DNA of 17,929 bases from DATCHW01 sp036508135 (GTDB lineage: Bacteria > Bacteroidota > Ignavibacteria > Tepidaquicellales > Tepidaquicellaceae), in NCBI GenBank assembly GCA_036508135.1, contig DATCHW010000292.1, positions 1 to 17,929 of the forward strand. The letters run 5' to 3'. Numbering within the stretch: the stretch's first letter is position 1; each line of letters opens with the position of its first letter. This document shows, in pieces, positions 8,391 through 15,521 of the stretch. The position numbers were made by a program, and so were the translations under genes. Under the pieces are notes generated by a model, which was not told the DNA's origin, made no database searches, and saw only the letters and a list, made by a program, of their open reading frames with translations.

Positions 8391-9233
8391 ATGGAAGATC
8401 TGATAAAAGCAATTGTTTATGGTATTATACAGGGTCTCACCGAGTTTATTCCTGTAAGCAGCACTGCACATCTGCGTGTAATCCCTGCCCTTCTCGGGTG
8501 GAATGATGTAGGAGCGGCATATACGGCAGTAATACAAATAGGGACACTCCTTGCTACTTTCGTTTATTTTAAAAATGATATTCTCGATCTGATAAAAGGA
8601 TTTTTAGAAGCTTTTAAGACAAAAGATTTTTTCGGAAATCCATATTCAAGATTATTTATTGTAATAATGGTCGGAACAATTCCGATTGCATTAGCCGGCG
8701 TAACATTAAAAAAATTAATTGAAGGAGACGCAAGAGGTTTATACGTTGTGAGTGCTATGCTGATATTAATGGCTTTAGTTTTGTGGATGGCGGAAAAAGC
8801 AGGAAAGCAAACAAAAGATTTTACACACATAACATTTAAGGACGGTTTTCTAATCGGCTGTGCCCAGGCATTGGCGTTGATTCCGGGAACCTCACGAAGC
8901 GGTATAACTATCGCGGCGGGTCTATTCAGCGGACTAAAAAGAGACGCTGCGGCACGATATTCATTCCTGCTCAGCATTCCTGCGGTGACTCTCAGCGGCT
9001 TTTATGAACTTTATCAGGAGAGAGACCATCTCCTCGCTGCGGGCAGTAAATTAAGCCTCGTAGTCGCGACTATCGTTTCAGGAATAGTTGGTTATTTCGC
9101 AATTAAATTTCTTTTGGCTTTTCTTAAAACAAGAAGCAATTTAGTTTTTATAATTTACAGGATTATCCTCGGAATAATAATTTTAATATTACTTTATACA
9201 GGAGTCGTAAGCAACCTCACCGGCGTGCATTGA
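8391..9233 (+). CDS. uppP: Undecaprenyl-diphosphatase (UppP/BacA)
   Basis: UppP is an integral inner-membrane phosphatase that recycles undecaprenyl pyrophosphate to undecaprenyl phosphate for peptidoglycan and other envelope polymers; high levels give bacitracin resistance. The 280-residue length is typical. Both catalytic motifs are present: QGLTEFIPVSSTAHL at residues 14-28 (Q/E-xxx-E plus the PVSS loop and His27) and PGTSRSG at 165-171 with Arg169. Around eight hydrophobic helices follow the family layout. It starts with ATG 6 bp after the barrel gene and is the last right-reading gene before the convergent gap. Confidence 0.96.
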   Translation: MEDLIKAIVYGIIQGLTEFIPVSSTAHLRVIPALLGWNDVGAAYTAVIQIGTLLATFVYFKNDILDLIKGFLEAFKTKDFFGNPYSRLFIVIMVGTIPIALAGVTLKKLIEGDARGLYVVSAMLILMALVLWMAEKAGKQTKDFTHITFKDGFLIGCAQALALIPGTSRSGITIAAGLFSGLKRDAAARYSFLLSIPAVTLSGFYELYQERDHLLAAGSKLSLVVATIVSGIVGYFAIKFLLAFLKTRSNLVFIIYRIILGIIILILLYTGVVSNLTGVH

Positions 9234-9244
9234 TTTTAATAGTT

Positions 9245-9285
9245 TACGAATTCCCGATACATCGGGACAGGCAAGGAGATTCGTA
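9245..9285. repeat. Nested palindrome in the convergent gap (CCCGAT-AC-ATCGGG)
   Basis: In the 99-bp gap between the converging uppP and coaD, a perfect stem TCCCGAT/ATCGGGA (9252-9258 and 9261-9267) lies inside an outer TACGAAT/ATTCGTA inverted repeat (9245-9251 and 9279-9285). There is no T-run, so it is not a clear terminator, although a hairpin between convergent genes may still limit read-through. The same core type occurs near 248 and 14064. The octamer ATTCGTAT also occurs near 173. Confidence 0.6.
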
Positions 9286-9332
9286 TACAGAGGGTGGGAA
9301 AGTACTTGGTGAAAAATTTATTTAATAAATTT

Positions 9333-9818
9333 CTATTGCTTATACTTTTCTTTCAGTTTCTTTTCTACATAAGCAGGGACAAAGGGACTTACATCTCCAT
9401 TCATTTTCGCAATTTCACGAATCAATGAAGAATTCAGGTAAAAATATTTTTCATCCGGCATTAAGAAAAAGGTGGATAATCCCGGGCTCATTTTTTTATT
9501 TGCAAGATACATCTGTAATTCGTGGTCAAAATCGGAAACGCATCTTAAACCTCTTATTAAAACTGATGCATTTTTCTTCTTTGCATAATTTACAATCAGT
9601 CCTTTAAAAGAACCAATCTCAACATTCGCAAATCCTTTGCAGGCTTTCTTTAACATCTCTATCCGTTCCGCTTCCGAAAACAAATAAGTCTTGGAAGTAT
9701 TAACACCTGCGGCAACAATCAAATTGTCAAACACTTCTGAGGCACGGCTAATAATATCTATATGCCCGAATGTAACCGGGTCAAAAGAACCTGCATAGAT
9801 TGCGGTATTTTTCTTCAT
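9333..9818 (-). CDS. coaD: Pantetheine-phosphate adenylyltransferase (PPAT)
   Basis: CoaD transfers AMP from ATP to 4'-phosphopantetheine, the penultimate step of coenzyme A synthesis. With the ATG at 9818 the protein is 161 residues, the normal size. GSFDPVTFGH (residues 10-19) contains the nucleotidyltransferase T/HxGH motif, and the C-terminal NSSLIREIAKMNGDVSPFVP matches the family's SSxxVRE/K and GDV..FVP region. The open frame continues upstream to 9944, but that stretch lies within rsmD and is not PPAT-like, so I reject it. The start follows the rsmD stop by a single base, making coaD the last gene of a four-gene operon. Confidence 0.96.
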   Translation of the reverse strand: MKKNTAIYAGSFDPVTFGHIDIISRASEVFDNLIVAAGVNTSKTYLFSEAERIEMLKKACKGFANVEIGSFKGLIVNYAKKKNASVLIRGLRCVSDFDHELQMYLANKKMSPGLSTFFLMPDEKYFYLNSSLIREIAKMNGDVSPFVPAYVEKKLKEKYKQ

Positions 9819-9819
9819 A

Positions 9820-10350
9820 CTATTTGTTAAAATTAAAGAATGTGAAACTTGTAAATCCAATTTTCTTTGTGAGAAATAATTGCGGAGAATACTCGCCAAA
9901 ATAATTAAACTTCCCGGAATGCTCGAGTATAAAATAAGATTCATGAGCGGAGAGCAAGTGAATCAGTTCATCATATTCTTTATATTCGTAAGGCGGATCC
10001 GCAAATACAAGATTGCACTCTCCGTTATAATCATTTTTAAGAAAGGATAAAACTTCTTTATTAAAAACGGAGCACTTTTCATCTGCCTGAAGCATTTCAA
10101 TATTGCTTTCGATCATCCGTGTATTAGTATCCACGAAAAACACTTTTTCGGCACCCCTTGAAACACATTCCAGCCCGAAACTTCCGGTACCGCAATATAG
10201 ATCGAGACAGGTTACATCTTCATATTCGAGAAGATTGTTCAACATATTAAAAAGGGTTTCCCTCGCCCTGTCTGTAGTAGGTCTGGCAGTTTCAGATTTC
10301 CTCGGACTTTTTAAAATCCTGCTTTTATAAATCCCTGAAATTATTCTCAT
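9820..10350 (-). CDS. rsmD: 16S rRNA (guanine966-N2)-methyltransferase
   Basis: RsmD methylates N2 of G966 in 16S rRNA during 30S assembly using S-adenosylmethionine. The 176-residue protein shows the family N-terminus MRIISGIYKSRIL with RPTTDRARETLFNML (24-38), the SAM-binding loop LDLYCGTGSFGLE (49-61) and the catalytic ADPPY (117-121). The ATG at 10350 is 3 nt after the end of the PilM-like gene. The rsmD-coaD order is widespread in bacteria and supports both calls. Confidence 0.95.
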   Translation of the reverse strand: MRIISGIYKSRILKSPRKSETARPTTDRARETLFNMLNNLLEYEDVTCLDLYCGTGSFGLECVSRGAEKVFFVDTNTRMIESNIEMLQADEKCSVFNKEVLSFLKNDYNGECNLVFADPPYEYKEYDELIHLLSAHESYFILEHSGKFNYFGEYSPQLFLTKKIGFTSFTFFNFNK

Positions 10351-10353
10351 CTG

Positions 10354-11268
10354 TTAAACGCTTTTAAGTGCTAAGCCAAGTAATGATGTGTACTTATATC
10401 CTTCATTTTCAATGTTATCGGAAGTTTCCTTTACGGCAGAATAATTGAAAATCGGAAGAGGATTTGAGATAAGTATGTCTTTTTCAGGAAATACCGAGAA
10501 AACAATGTTCTGCATATTCCTTACATTATTATCGCCGTAAATAAATATCTTTTCGAAGGATATATCAAGATTCATTTCGTAGATATTACTTAATGTTTTA
10601 ATAAATCTTTCCTGATAGTTGTAACTATCCGCAATCATATAGTCAAAATAATATATGTCGGTGTTATCTATTATACTGAGATCTGCCCTGTCCTTTTTAA
10701 TGCCAAGTATGAGGTTCTTCTTGTTTTTAAAATCAATACCATAAACACTTCTTATGCATTTTTCAGCAGACAGATGGTCAATATCCGTGATATTCACATT
10801 AAGATTGCAGAACTCAAGAATACTTTTTATGAACTCCATTTTAACTTTATGAAGTGCTATCACCAATGTATCCTTCACATCGAGTGAAATATTGTTTTTT
10901 TTCAGTCTGAAATAATTTATGTTGAATTCTTTATAGTTCTGAGGAAAGTAGTTGGATAGATCCCATAATATCTGGGAGCGGATATTATCGGCGGGATCAT
11001 TATAATCAATCGGCATCAGGTTCATAAATGCTATTGAACTGTCAACCAGAAGTGCCACCCTGTGCTCTTTGAAAGATTTCCCTTTCAAAGCACTATTGAT
11101 TAAATCGGAATATGAAAATATCATTCTATCGTTATATCTGTCAAGCGTTATGCTTTCGCTTATATCATCTTCTGCAATAATATTTTCCAGGAGAAGAATT
11201 TCTTTTTTCCCGCTTACTTCGGCTATGGTTATATTCTTGCCGGCAAAACTTACGATTAAACTTTTCAA
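10354..11268 (-). CDS. Divergent PilM-like actin-fold protein (type IV pilus/competence-type assembly factor)
   Basis: I suggest PilM-like from layout, not from strong motifs. The 304-residue protein has an N-terminal hairpin (MKSLIVSFAGKNITIAEVSG), a middle part resembling the PilM segment with a Trp-helix and a Pro after an aromatic residue (RSQILWDLSNYFPQNYKEFN), a segment LVIALHKVKMEFIKSILEFC like the PilM VxxAKKxxVxxYxxLLExAG stretch, and a final YTSLLGLALKS like the PilM end AxGLALR. The phosphate-binding residues of ordinary PilM (DIGSxS near the N-terminus, DIG in the second half) are replaced by SFAG and GIK, so ATP hydrolysis is doubtful. The start is TTG at 11268. It lies 11 nt after the ComEA-like gene, and no pilN/O/P/Q follows. 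It could be another actin-fold protein. Confidence 0.6.
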   Translation of the reverse strand: MKSLIVSFAGKNITIAEVSGKKEILLLENIIAEDDISESITLDRYNDRMIFSYSDLINSALKGKSFKEHRVALLVDSSIAFMNLMPIDYNDPADNIRSQILWDLSNYFPQNYKEFNINYFRLKKNNISLDVKDTLVIALHKVKMEFIKSILEFCNLNVNITDIDHLSAEKCIRSVYGIDFKNKKNLILGIKKDRADLSIIDNTDIYYFDYMIADSYNYQERFIKTLSNIYEMNLDISFEKIFIYGDNNVRNMQNIVFSVFPEKDILISNPLPIFNYSAVKETSDNIENEGYKYTSLLGLALKSV

Positions 11269-11279
11269 TGATAATTAAT

Positions 11280-11720
11280 TTATTCTACTTTTATATATAT
11301 TTTCATTTTCTCAAATTTTTTCTGACCGATACCTTTGATGTTCATTATTTCTTCTATTTTCTTGAAGCTGTCATTTTTTTCACGGTAATCGATTATTTTC
11401 AGTGCTGTTTTTTCACCGACTCCAGGCAGCAATATTAGTTCTTCTTTAGAGGCAGTATTGATGTTTATCTGCCTGCCGACAAGTTTATCTTCCTTCTTTG
11501 AGCGGGTTTTCTTTTCTTTTTCAGCACTTTTGAGGCTATCTTCTGAAATTATGAGTAATTTTTCTTTTCCTTCATAAGGCAATTTTTCAAATTCAGGGTT
11601 ATTAAGTTTTTCGGATTTTGAAAGGAATCGTTTATCAGTTTCAGTGAAGTTGATTTTATCTTTGGTTTCTATGCCACCGAGAACCTGTTTATAGAATTTG
11701 ATACTAAAGCCTGCAACCAA
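11280..11720 (-). CDS. ComEA-like helix-hairpin-helix DNA-binding protein, N-terminus uncertain
   Basis: The C-terminal 67 residues are a ComEA-type helix-hairpin-helix domain: ININTASKEELILLPGVGEKTA, then a second hairpin with NIKGIGQKKFEKM. In naturally competent bacteria ComEA binds incoming double-stranded DNA at the membrane or in the periplasm. A charged linker of about 55 residues precedes it. The coordinates use the TTG at 11720, but that start cuts a hydrophobic segment: the frame stays open to the stop at 11129-11131 counted on the reverse frame (plus-strand 11129 is not involved; the upstream stop is at plus 11829-11831), and it reads KVILFIVIALVAGFSIKFY, a good membrane anchor. 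No upstream ATG, GTG or TTG is in frame; ATT at 11741 (after AAAGGTGA), CTG at 11801 or ATT at 11807 are candidates. It is the first gene of the operon with the PilM-like gene, rsmD and coaD. Confidence 0.82.
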   Translation of the reverse strand: MVAGFSIKFYKQVLGGIETKDKINFTETDKRFLSKSEKLNNPEFEKLPYEGKEKLLIISEDSLKSAEKEKKTRSKKEDKLVGRQININTASKEELILLPGVGEKTALKIIDYREKNDSFKKIEEIMNIKGIGQKKFEKMKIYIKVE

Positions 11721-11802
11721 AGCAATTACAATAAATAAAATTACTTTAGTTTCACCTTTTGTAAAGCTTAAATAACCGGATATGTTTTTAAACTTTTCCA
11801 GA

Positions 11803-11848
11803 AAAATAAAAAAAGAGGTTGTTTCAAACTATTTAATTTGAAACAACC
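11803..11848 (-). terminator. Strong intrinsic terminator of the lipoprotein gene
   Basis: A perfect 12-bp stem GGTTGTTTCAAA/TTTGAAACAACC (11817-11828 and 11837-11848, 8-nt loop) is followed in the leftward direction by TCTTTTTTTATTTTT. It lies 18 bp after the stop of the lipoprotein gene. Its T-tract overlaps the possible extended start of the ComEA-like gene, so it separates that operon from the gene upstream and could influence its expression. Confidence 0.9.
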
Positions 11849-11866
11849 CTTGGTTATATAATTTTT

Positions 11867-12502
11867 TTAATTATGATACGGATTAAATTGGTCCGTTTCG
11901 TTTTTATTTATCTTTATATTTATCCTGATATGGAAAGTGTCCTGATATGAGTACAATGAATCAATCTGGAACATTCCATATACTCTTTTGCCTTGATTGA
12001 AATTCGGATATCTTCCAAACAGATAAAACGCCCAGACAGGTTTATTTGTAAGAGGTACTGTATAATAATCTGTGTTAGCATACGGGAAATCAGTGTTTGG
12101 ATTTACAGTATGATCATAATACATTTTGGAAAGTGTATCGAATTGTGCCTTTGAATAGTTATTAGATATCCAATCAAATTTTGTCTGGAGACCCATGAAA
12201 TTTTTAACCATATCTCCTGTCCTGATCTGGAATTGTGTTCTTTCTCCTAAGGAATCGTAGAACTGGGCATCTTTGAAAAGGCTGCTGGTGACTTCTAATT
12301 TTAAATCATAAAAATTAATTCCTGAGAGAGAACTTACATCCCAGGGCTCGGCCGCTGTTAAAGTTTTTAAGAAAATGGTTGAATCGTAATTGGGATTGAT
12401 GATAATGGGATTGTTATCGGTATTGCAACCCGTAATAAGTCCAAGCCCGAAAAAGCCTGAGACTATAAATGTTAATAATAGTATTTTTATTGTTTTTGAC
12501 AT
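11867..12502 (-). CDS. Lipoprotein of unknown function
   Basis: The 211-residue product begins with a lipoprotein signal peptide: KTIKILLLTFIVSGFFGLGL and lipobox LITGC (residues 22-26), so Cys26 should be lipidated. The mature part is rich in Asn, Asp, Tyr and Thr, with aromatic strand-like stretches (VWAFYLFGRYPNF, VYGMFQIDSLYSY), suggesting a beta-rich secreted or outer-membrane-attached domain. I recognise no family. It is probably monocistronic, because a strong terminator follows its stop and 138 bp separate it from the gene upstream. No Shine-Dalgarno is visible before the ATG. Confidence 0.75.
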   Translation of the reverse strand: MSKTIKILLLTFIVSGFFGLGLITGCNTDNNPIIINPNYDSTIFLKTLTAAEPWDVSSLSGINFYDLKLEVTSSLFKDAQFYDSLGERTQFQIRTGDMVKNFMGLQTKFDWISNNYSKAQFDTLSKMYYDHTVNPNTDFPYANTDYYTVPLTNKPVWAFYLFGRYPNFNQGKRVYGMFQIDSLYSYQDTFHIRINIKINKNETDQFNPYHN

Positions 12503-12640
12503 AATTAAATGTATTTAATTTATAGAAGTTTTAATGATTAAATATTACTAAAATTTTCAAATAAGAATAGACAAAATTTTTACCCTTTAAAAAATACCCC
12601 TAATACGGACATTTTTCCCTCTTTGTAATCTCTAAACTAC

Positions 12641-13438
12641 TCAGAATTCGGGATATAGTATCCTTTTTATTTCCACTGCTTTGCCTGTAGAAGCATCTAT
12701 AGATATATGAACTGCAGCAATTTTTAAGTCTCCTAACGCTACTTCATGCTTCTGAGGAGTAGCATAGATAAATCTTTTAATGGATGATTCTTTTTTCATA
12801 CCTATCACAGAATCATAAGGTCCCGTCATACCTGCATCGGTCAGAAATGCAGTTCCGTTAGGCAATATCCTTTCATCGGAGGTTTGAACGTGTGTGTGTG
12901 TCCCTATTACGGCAGAAGCTCTTCCGTCTGCGTACCAGCTGAAAGCAATTTTTTCCGCTGTCGTTTCGGCATGAAAATCAACAAATATTATTTTTGTTTC
13001 ATCCTTTATTTTTTCATAAATAAAATCGAAAGCCCTGAACGGACAATCAATCGGTTTCATTAACGCCCTTCCCTGTAGGTTTATTACTGCCACTTTAACT
13101 AATTTTCCGGAAATATTAAAAATCCCGAAGCCCTTGCCATAAGCACCGCGGGGATAATTTAAAGGTCTCAAAAGTTTATCGGATTCACTAATGAATTTAT
13201 GAGCCTGAATTTTATCCATTGTGTGATTTCCTCCTGTCAGGACATCAATTCCGAGGTCGAGAAGTTTTTTGGCATCGCGTTCAATTGTACCCATTCCCTC
13301 AGTGATATTTTCTGCATTAGCAATCACGAAGTCAGTCTTATATTTAGAAATAAAACCCGGAAGCAGAGAACTTAATATATTATATCCCGGCTCACCTATA
13401 ATATCCCCTACGAAAAATATGTTAATATTATCTGGCAA
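12641..13438 (-). CDS. YmdB-like metallophosphoesterase (TIGR00282 family)
   Basis: This 265-residue protein belongs to the YmdB/DR1281 family of dinuclear-metal phosphoesterases; B. subtilis YmdB acts on cyclic nucleotides and affects biofilm and motility decisions. All metal-binding motifs are visible: D12 in VGDIIG, E43 in NAENI, N71 and H72 in GGNHTMD, H156 in DFHAE, and H181 and H183 in GTHTHVQT. Length is normal. The start is TTG at 13438; no ATG lies upstream in frame before the end of the preceding gene, 17 bp away. The physiological substrate here is unknown. It is probably cotranscribed with the DUF1232 gene. Confidence 0.92.
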   Translation of the reverse strand: MPDNINIFFVGDIIGEPGYNILSSLLPGFISKYKTDFVIANAENITEGMGTIERDAKKLLDLGIDVLTGGNHTMDKIQAHKFISESDKLLRPLNYPRGAYGKGFGIFNISGKLVKVAVINLQGRALMKPIDCPFRAFDFIYEKIKDETKIIFVDFHAETTAEKIAFSWYADGRASAVIGTHTHVQTSDERILPNGTAFLTDAGMTGPYDSVIGMKKESSIKRFIYATPQKHEVALGDLKIAAVHISIDASTGKAVEIKRILYPEF

Positions 13439-13455
13439 ATGTTTTGTAATTAAAT

Positions 13456-13875
13456 TTAAAAATATTCTCCGGTATTATAACCTTTCCACTCGGCATATTT
13501 TTTCAGATCACTGCTAAGGGATTTAAAGAATCCGGCAAACAGCAATGCATCATCCGTATATCCAAGGATAGGAATTACATCAGGAATTAAATCGAAAGGA
13601 TTTATAAAGTATAAAATCAAGAGTGTCAATACACCTATTGTCCGCCACGGGATGTCGGTATATTTTTTCGAACTAAAATCTTTTATCAGTTCAAAAGCAA
13701 GTTTAACCTGATAAAAAAATTTAAGGTTCTTTGATTTATTGATACTTTTCGATTTACTCTTTAATATATCCTCTCTCTTAATAAGCTGCTTTACATCTTT
13801 ATCCGTTACTTTCTTTGCATTCTCATCGATATCACTAAAAATATTTGATTCATCAAAAAAAGAGTTCGATTCCAT
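13456..13875 (-). CDS. DUF1232 (YkvA-like) membrane protein
   Basis: The 139-residue protein has a polar, Lys-, Ser- and Asp-rich N-terminal half (1-55) and then a DUF1232 domain: a hydrophobic segment GVLTLLILYFI (about 81-91) followed by the hallmark NPFDLIPDVIPILGYTDDA (92-110). DUF1232 proteins are small membrane proteins without an assigned biochemical role. The ATG at 13875 opens the frame. It lies 17 bp upstream of the YmdB-like gene, so the two probably form an operon. Confidence 0.88.
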   Translation of the reverse strand: MESNSFFDESNIFSDIDENAKKVTDKDVKQLIKREDILKSKSKSINKSKNLKFFYQVKLAFELIKDFSSKKYTDIPWRTIGVLTLLILYFINPFDLIPDVIPILGYTDDALLFAGFFKSLSSDLKKYAEWKGYNTGEYF

Positions 13876-13968
13876 TTAACAATTGTTTAATTTTTTTATT
13901 ATCATTCAAGATATTATAAATAGATGTATAATTCAATTTGAAAAGAAGAACTTTCCCGCTTTAAGAAA

Positions 13969-13999
13969 CCCCCCAGCCCCCTTTTAAAAAAAAGGGGGG
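13969..13999 (-). repeat. C/T-A/G-rich palindromic repeat, uninterrupted copy
   Basis: On the plus strand, CCCCCTTTT (13977-13985) and AAAAGGGGG (13990-13998) form a 9-bp stem with an AAAA loop, next to CCCCCCAG. Read on the minus strand it matches the two halves of the repeat at 219-283. It lies between the leftward DUF1232 and M19 genes; there is no downstream T-run, so I do not call it a terminator. Confidence 0.6.
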
Positions 14000-14051
14000 A
14001 TCATAAAATCTACTTTCAGCATCGATTGCGCAATTATTGCTATAAAACGAG

Positions 14052-14102
14052 ACCCTGAACTCACCGACAGGTCGGGATGCAAAGAACGCACAAGTTCAGG
14101 GT
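14052..14102. repeat. Nested inverted repeat (ACCCTGAACT/AGTTCAGGGT with inner CCGAC-AG-GTCGG)
   Basis: A perfect 10-bp inverted repeat, ACCCTGAACT at 14052-14061 and AGTTCAGGGT at 14093-14102, encloses 31 bases that contain the palindrome CCGAC-AG-GTCGG (14064-14075). It lies in the 263-bp interval between the DUF1232 and M19 genes, which otherwise contains only the repeat at 13969-13999 and AT-rich sequence. The layout suggests a REP/MITE-like non-coding element. Confidence 0.6.
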
Positions 14103-14138
14103 GACAAACTAATATTCAAAAAAAGGTGGATATGGTTT

Positions 14139-15428
14139 TTATCCGCAAACTTGTTTAAAAACCCGGAGGAAATTCAGTCCGAGTATTTTTCTTATTTCAA
14201 TTTCTGTATAACCCCTTTCCACCATTTTTTGTGTTAACAACGGATAGCAGGTAACATCATAGAGGTCATAGGGCGGATCTATTCCGCCGTCTAAATCCGA
14301 CCCGATACCGGTAAAATCCACACCGACTAAATTTTTGATGTAATCTATATGCTCCAATATTATATCAGAAGATATACCCCCTTCAACAATTTTTCCTCTA
14401 AGAAATTTCTGTTTTTCCATGAATACCTTTGCGGGATCATTGCTATATAAATCACTCAAAGAATCAAGTTCAGCGGAATATAAGTCATATAATGTTTTTG
14501 TTTTTCCCTTTGATCCCTTCGTGGTAAAATCATTATGAAAATTTATCATAATTACACCGCCGCTTGCCGCTATTGCTTTTATCTGGTCATCGGTCAGGTT
14601 CCTGTAATGCGGGTTGATTGAATAACAATCTGAGTGAGATGCTATTATGGGATTCTTTGATGTCTTTACTACGTCCCAGAAACTTTTCTCTCCTAAATGT
14701 GATACATCTATCAGCATACCGGTTTCATCCATTTTTTTTATCACTTCAAATCCGAATTCCGTAAGTCCTCCTGCCGTTGTCTTATTATATTCATCCATTG
14801 CAGAAGTCCCTATCGCATTGGAATTATTCCAGGTAAGAGAGATGTATCTCACACCCATATCAAAAAGTGATTTCACATTATTCAAATCTTTCCCAACTGC
14901 AGTTCCGCCTTCAGTTCCCATAATACCGCATATTTTCTTTTCAGTCACTATTCTTTTAATATCTCCGTAATTATAAGCAACCTCGAATTTGCCGGAATTC
15001 TCACTTTCAAAATCTTTCAGAAGTTTGATTTGGTTTACTACAAACTGATATGACCTTTTTACTTCTTTCATCGGAATCCATAAGGAGAATATCTGAACGT
15101 CAAGTCCTCCTTCAAAAAATTTAGGGATATCCGATTGCGACTCTTTATTTCTTATTCCGAGAATATATCCTTTATCATAAGCATTATAAAGAAAGTCATT
15201 ATGAGAGTCAACCGTTACTGCATCAAAATGCAGTTTCACAAAATCTTCTTTCAGATTCTTAAATTTTGAAACCGGAGAAAATACATCCATATTGTTATTC
15301 TGGTTTTTTGTTGTATCCTTCATTACAAAAGGTGTTTCAGGTGTTTTATCATCTCCGTTTTTAAAGAATATCAGCAATGCAACCGATATAATAAAAAACG
15401 GAGATAATATTAATGTGAAAAATTTCAT
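14139..15428 (-). CDS. Membrane-anchored dipeptidase, peptidase M19 family
   Basis: M19 (renal dipeptidase-like) enzymes are binuclear-zinc dipeptidases that cleave dipeptides, including some with D-residues. From the ATG at 15428 (429 residues) the zinc ligands can be placed at H76 and D78 (VDSHNDF), E173 (GTEGG), H244 (DVSHLG) and H265 (ASHSD); their spacing agrees with renal dipeptidase. GIGSDLDGG near the C-terminus is also typical. Residues 1-22 are one hydrophobic segment with no lipobox, so the enzyme is probably anchored in the inner membrane facing the periplasm. A GTG at 15464 would add 12 residues, but the ATG at 15428 has AGGAAAAG just upstream and is preferred. It lies downstream of the prohibitin-like gene. 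Confidence 0.92.
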   Translation of the reverse strand: MKFFTLILSPFFIISVALLIFFKNGDDKTPETPFVMKDTTKNQNNNMDVFSPVSKFKNLKEDFVKLHFDAVTVDSHNDFLYNAYDKGYILGIRNKESQSDIPKFFEGGLDVQIFSLWIPMKEVKRSYQFVVNQIKLLKDFESENSGKFEVAYNYGDIKRIVTEKKICGIMGTEGGTAVGKDLNNVKSLFDMGVRYISLTWNNSNAIGTSAMDEYNKTTAGGLTEFGFEVIKKMDETGMLIDVSHLGEKSFWDVVKTSKNPIIASHSDCYSINPHYRNLTDDQIKAIAASGGVIMINFHNDFTTKGSKGKTKTLYDLYSAELDSLSDLYSNDPAKVFMEKQKFLRGKIVEGGISSDIILEHIDYIKNLVGVDFTGIGSDLDGGIDPPYDLYDVTCYPLLTQKMVERGYTEIEIRKILGLNFLRVFKQVCG

Positions 15429-15485
15429 TCTTTTCCTGTGAATAATATTTTTATAATTACCCACTCAGTTAATACCGAAAATTTG

Positions 15486-15497
15486 AAAACCGGTTTT
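15486..15497. promoter_or_regulatory. Perfect 12-bp palindrome AAAACCGGTTTT, possible operator
   Basis: The interval between the prohibitin-like gene and the M19 dipeptidase gene contains AAAACCGGTTTT, a complete dyad 58 bp upstream of the preferred M19 ATG. It could be a repressor site or half of a hairpin. No regulator gene is nearby and I see only one copy, so function is speculative. Confidence 0.25.
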
Positions 15498-15521
15498 AGA
15501 ACATTGCTGATATTGATAACA

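Noticed and set aside
8564..8977. 137-codon open frame antisense to uppP
   Set aside because: It overlaps the conserved PGTSRSG region of uppP on the other strand and has no leader or family features.
9819..9944. N-terminal extension of coaD (42 extra residues)
   Set aside because: The added residues lie wholly within rsmD, have no PPAT similarity, and the ATG at 9818 gives the normal 161-residue enzyme one base after the rsmD stop.
13977..13998. Intrinsic terminator of the M19 dipeptidase gene
   Set aside because: The stem is strong, but it is 140 bases past the stop and has no T-run in the leftward direction; the same sequence type recurs at 219-283 as a repeat.
15429..15464. GTG start giving a 12-residue longer M19 dipeptidase
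   Set aside because: The ATG at 15428 has AGGAAAAG at good spacing and starts directly with the hydrophobic anchor; the GTG has no good ribosome binding site. It cannot be fully excluded.
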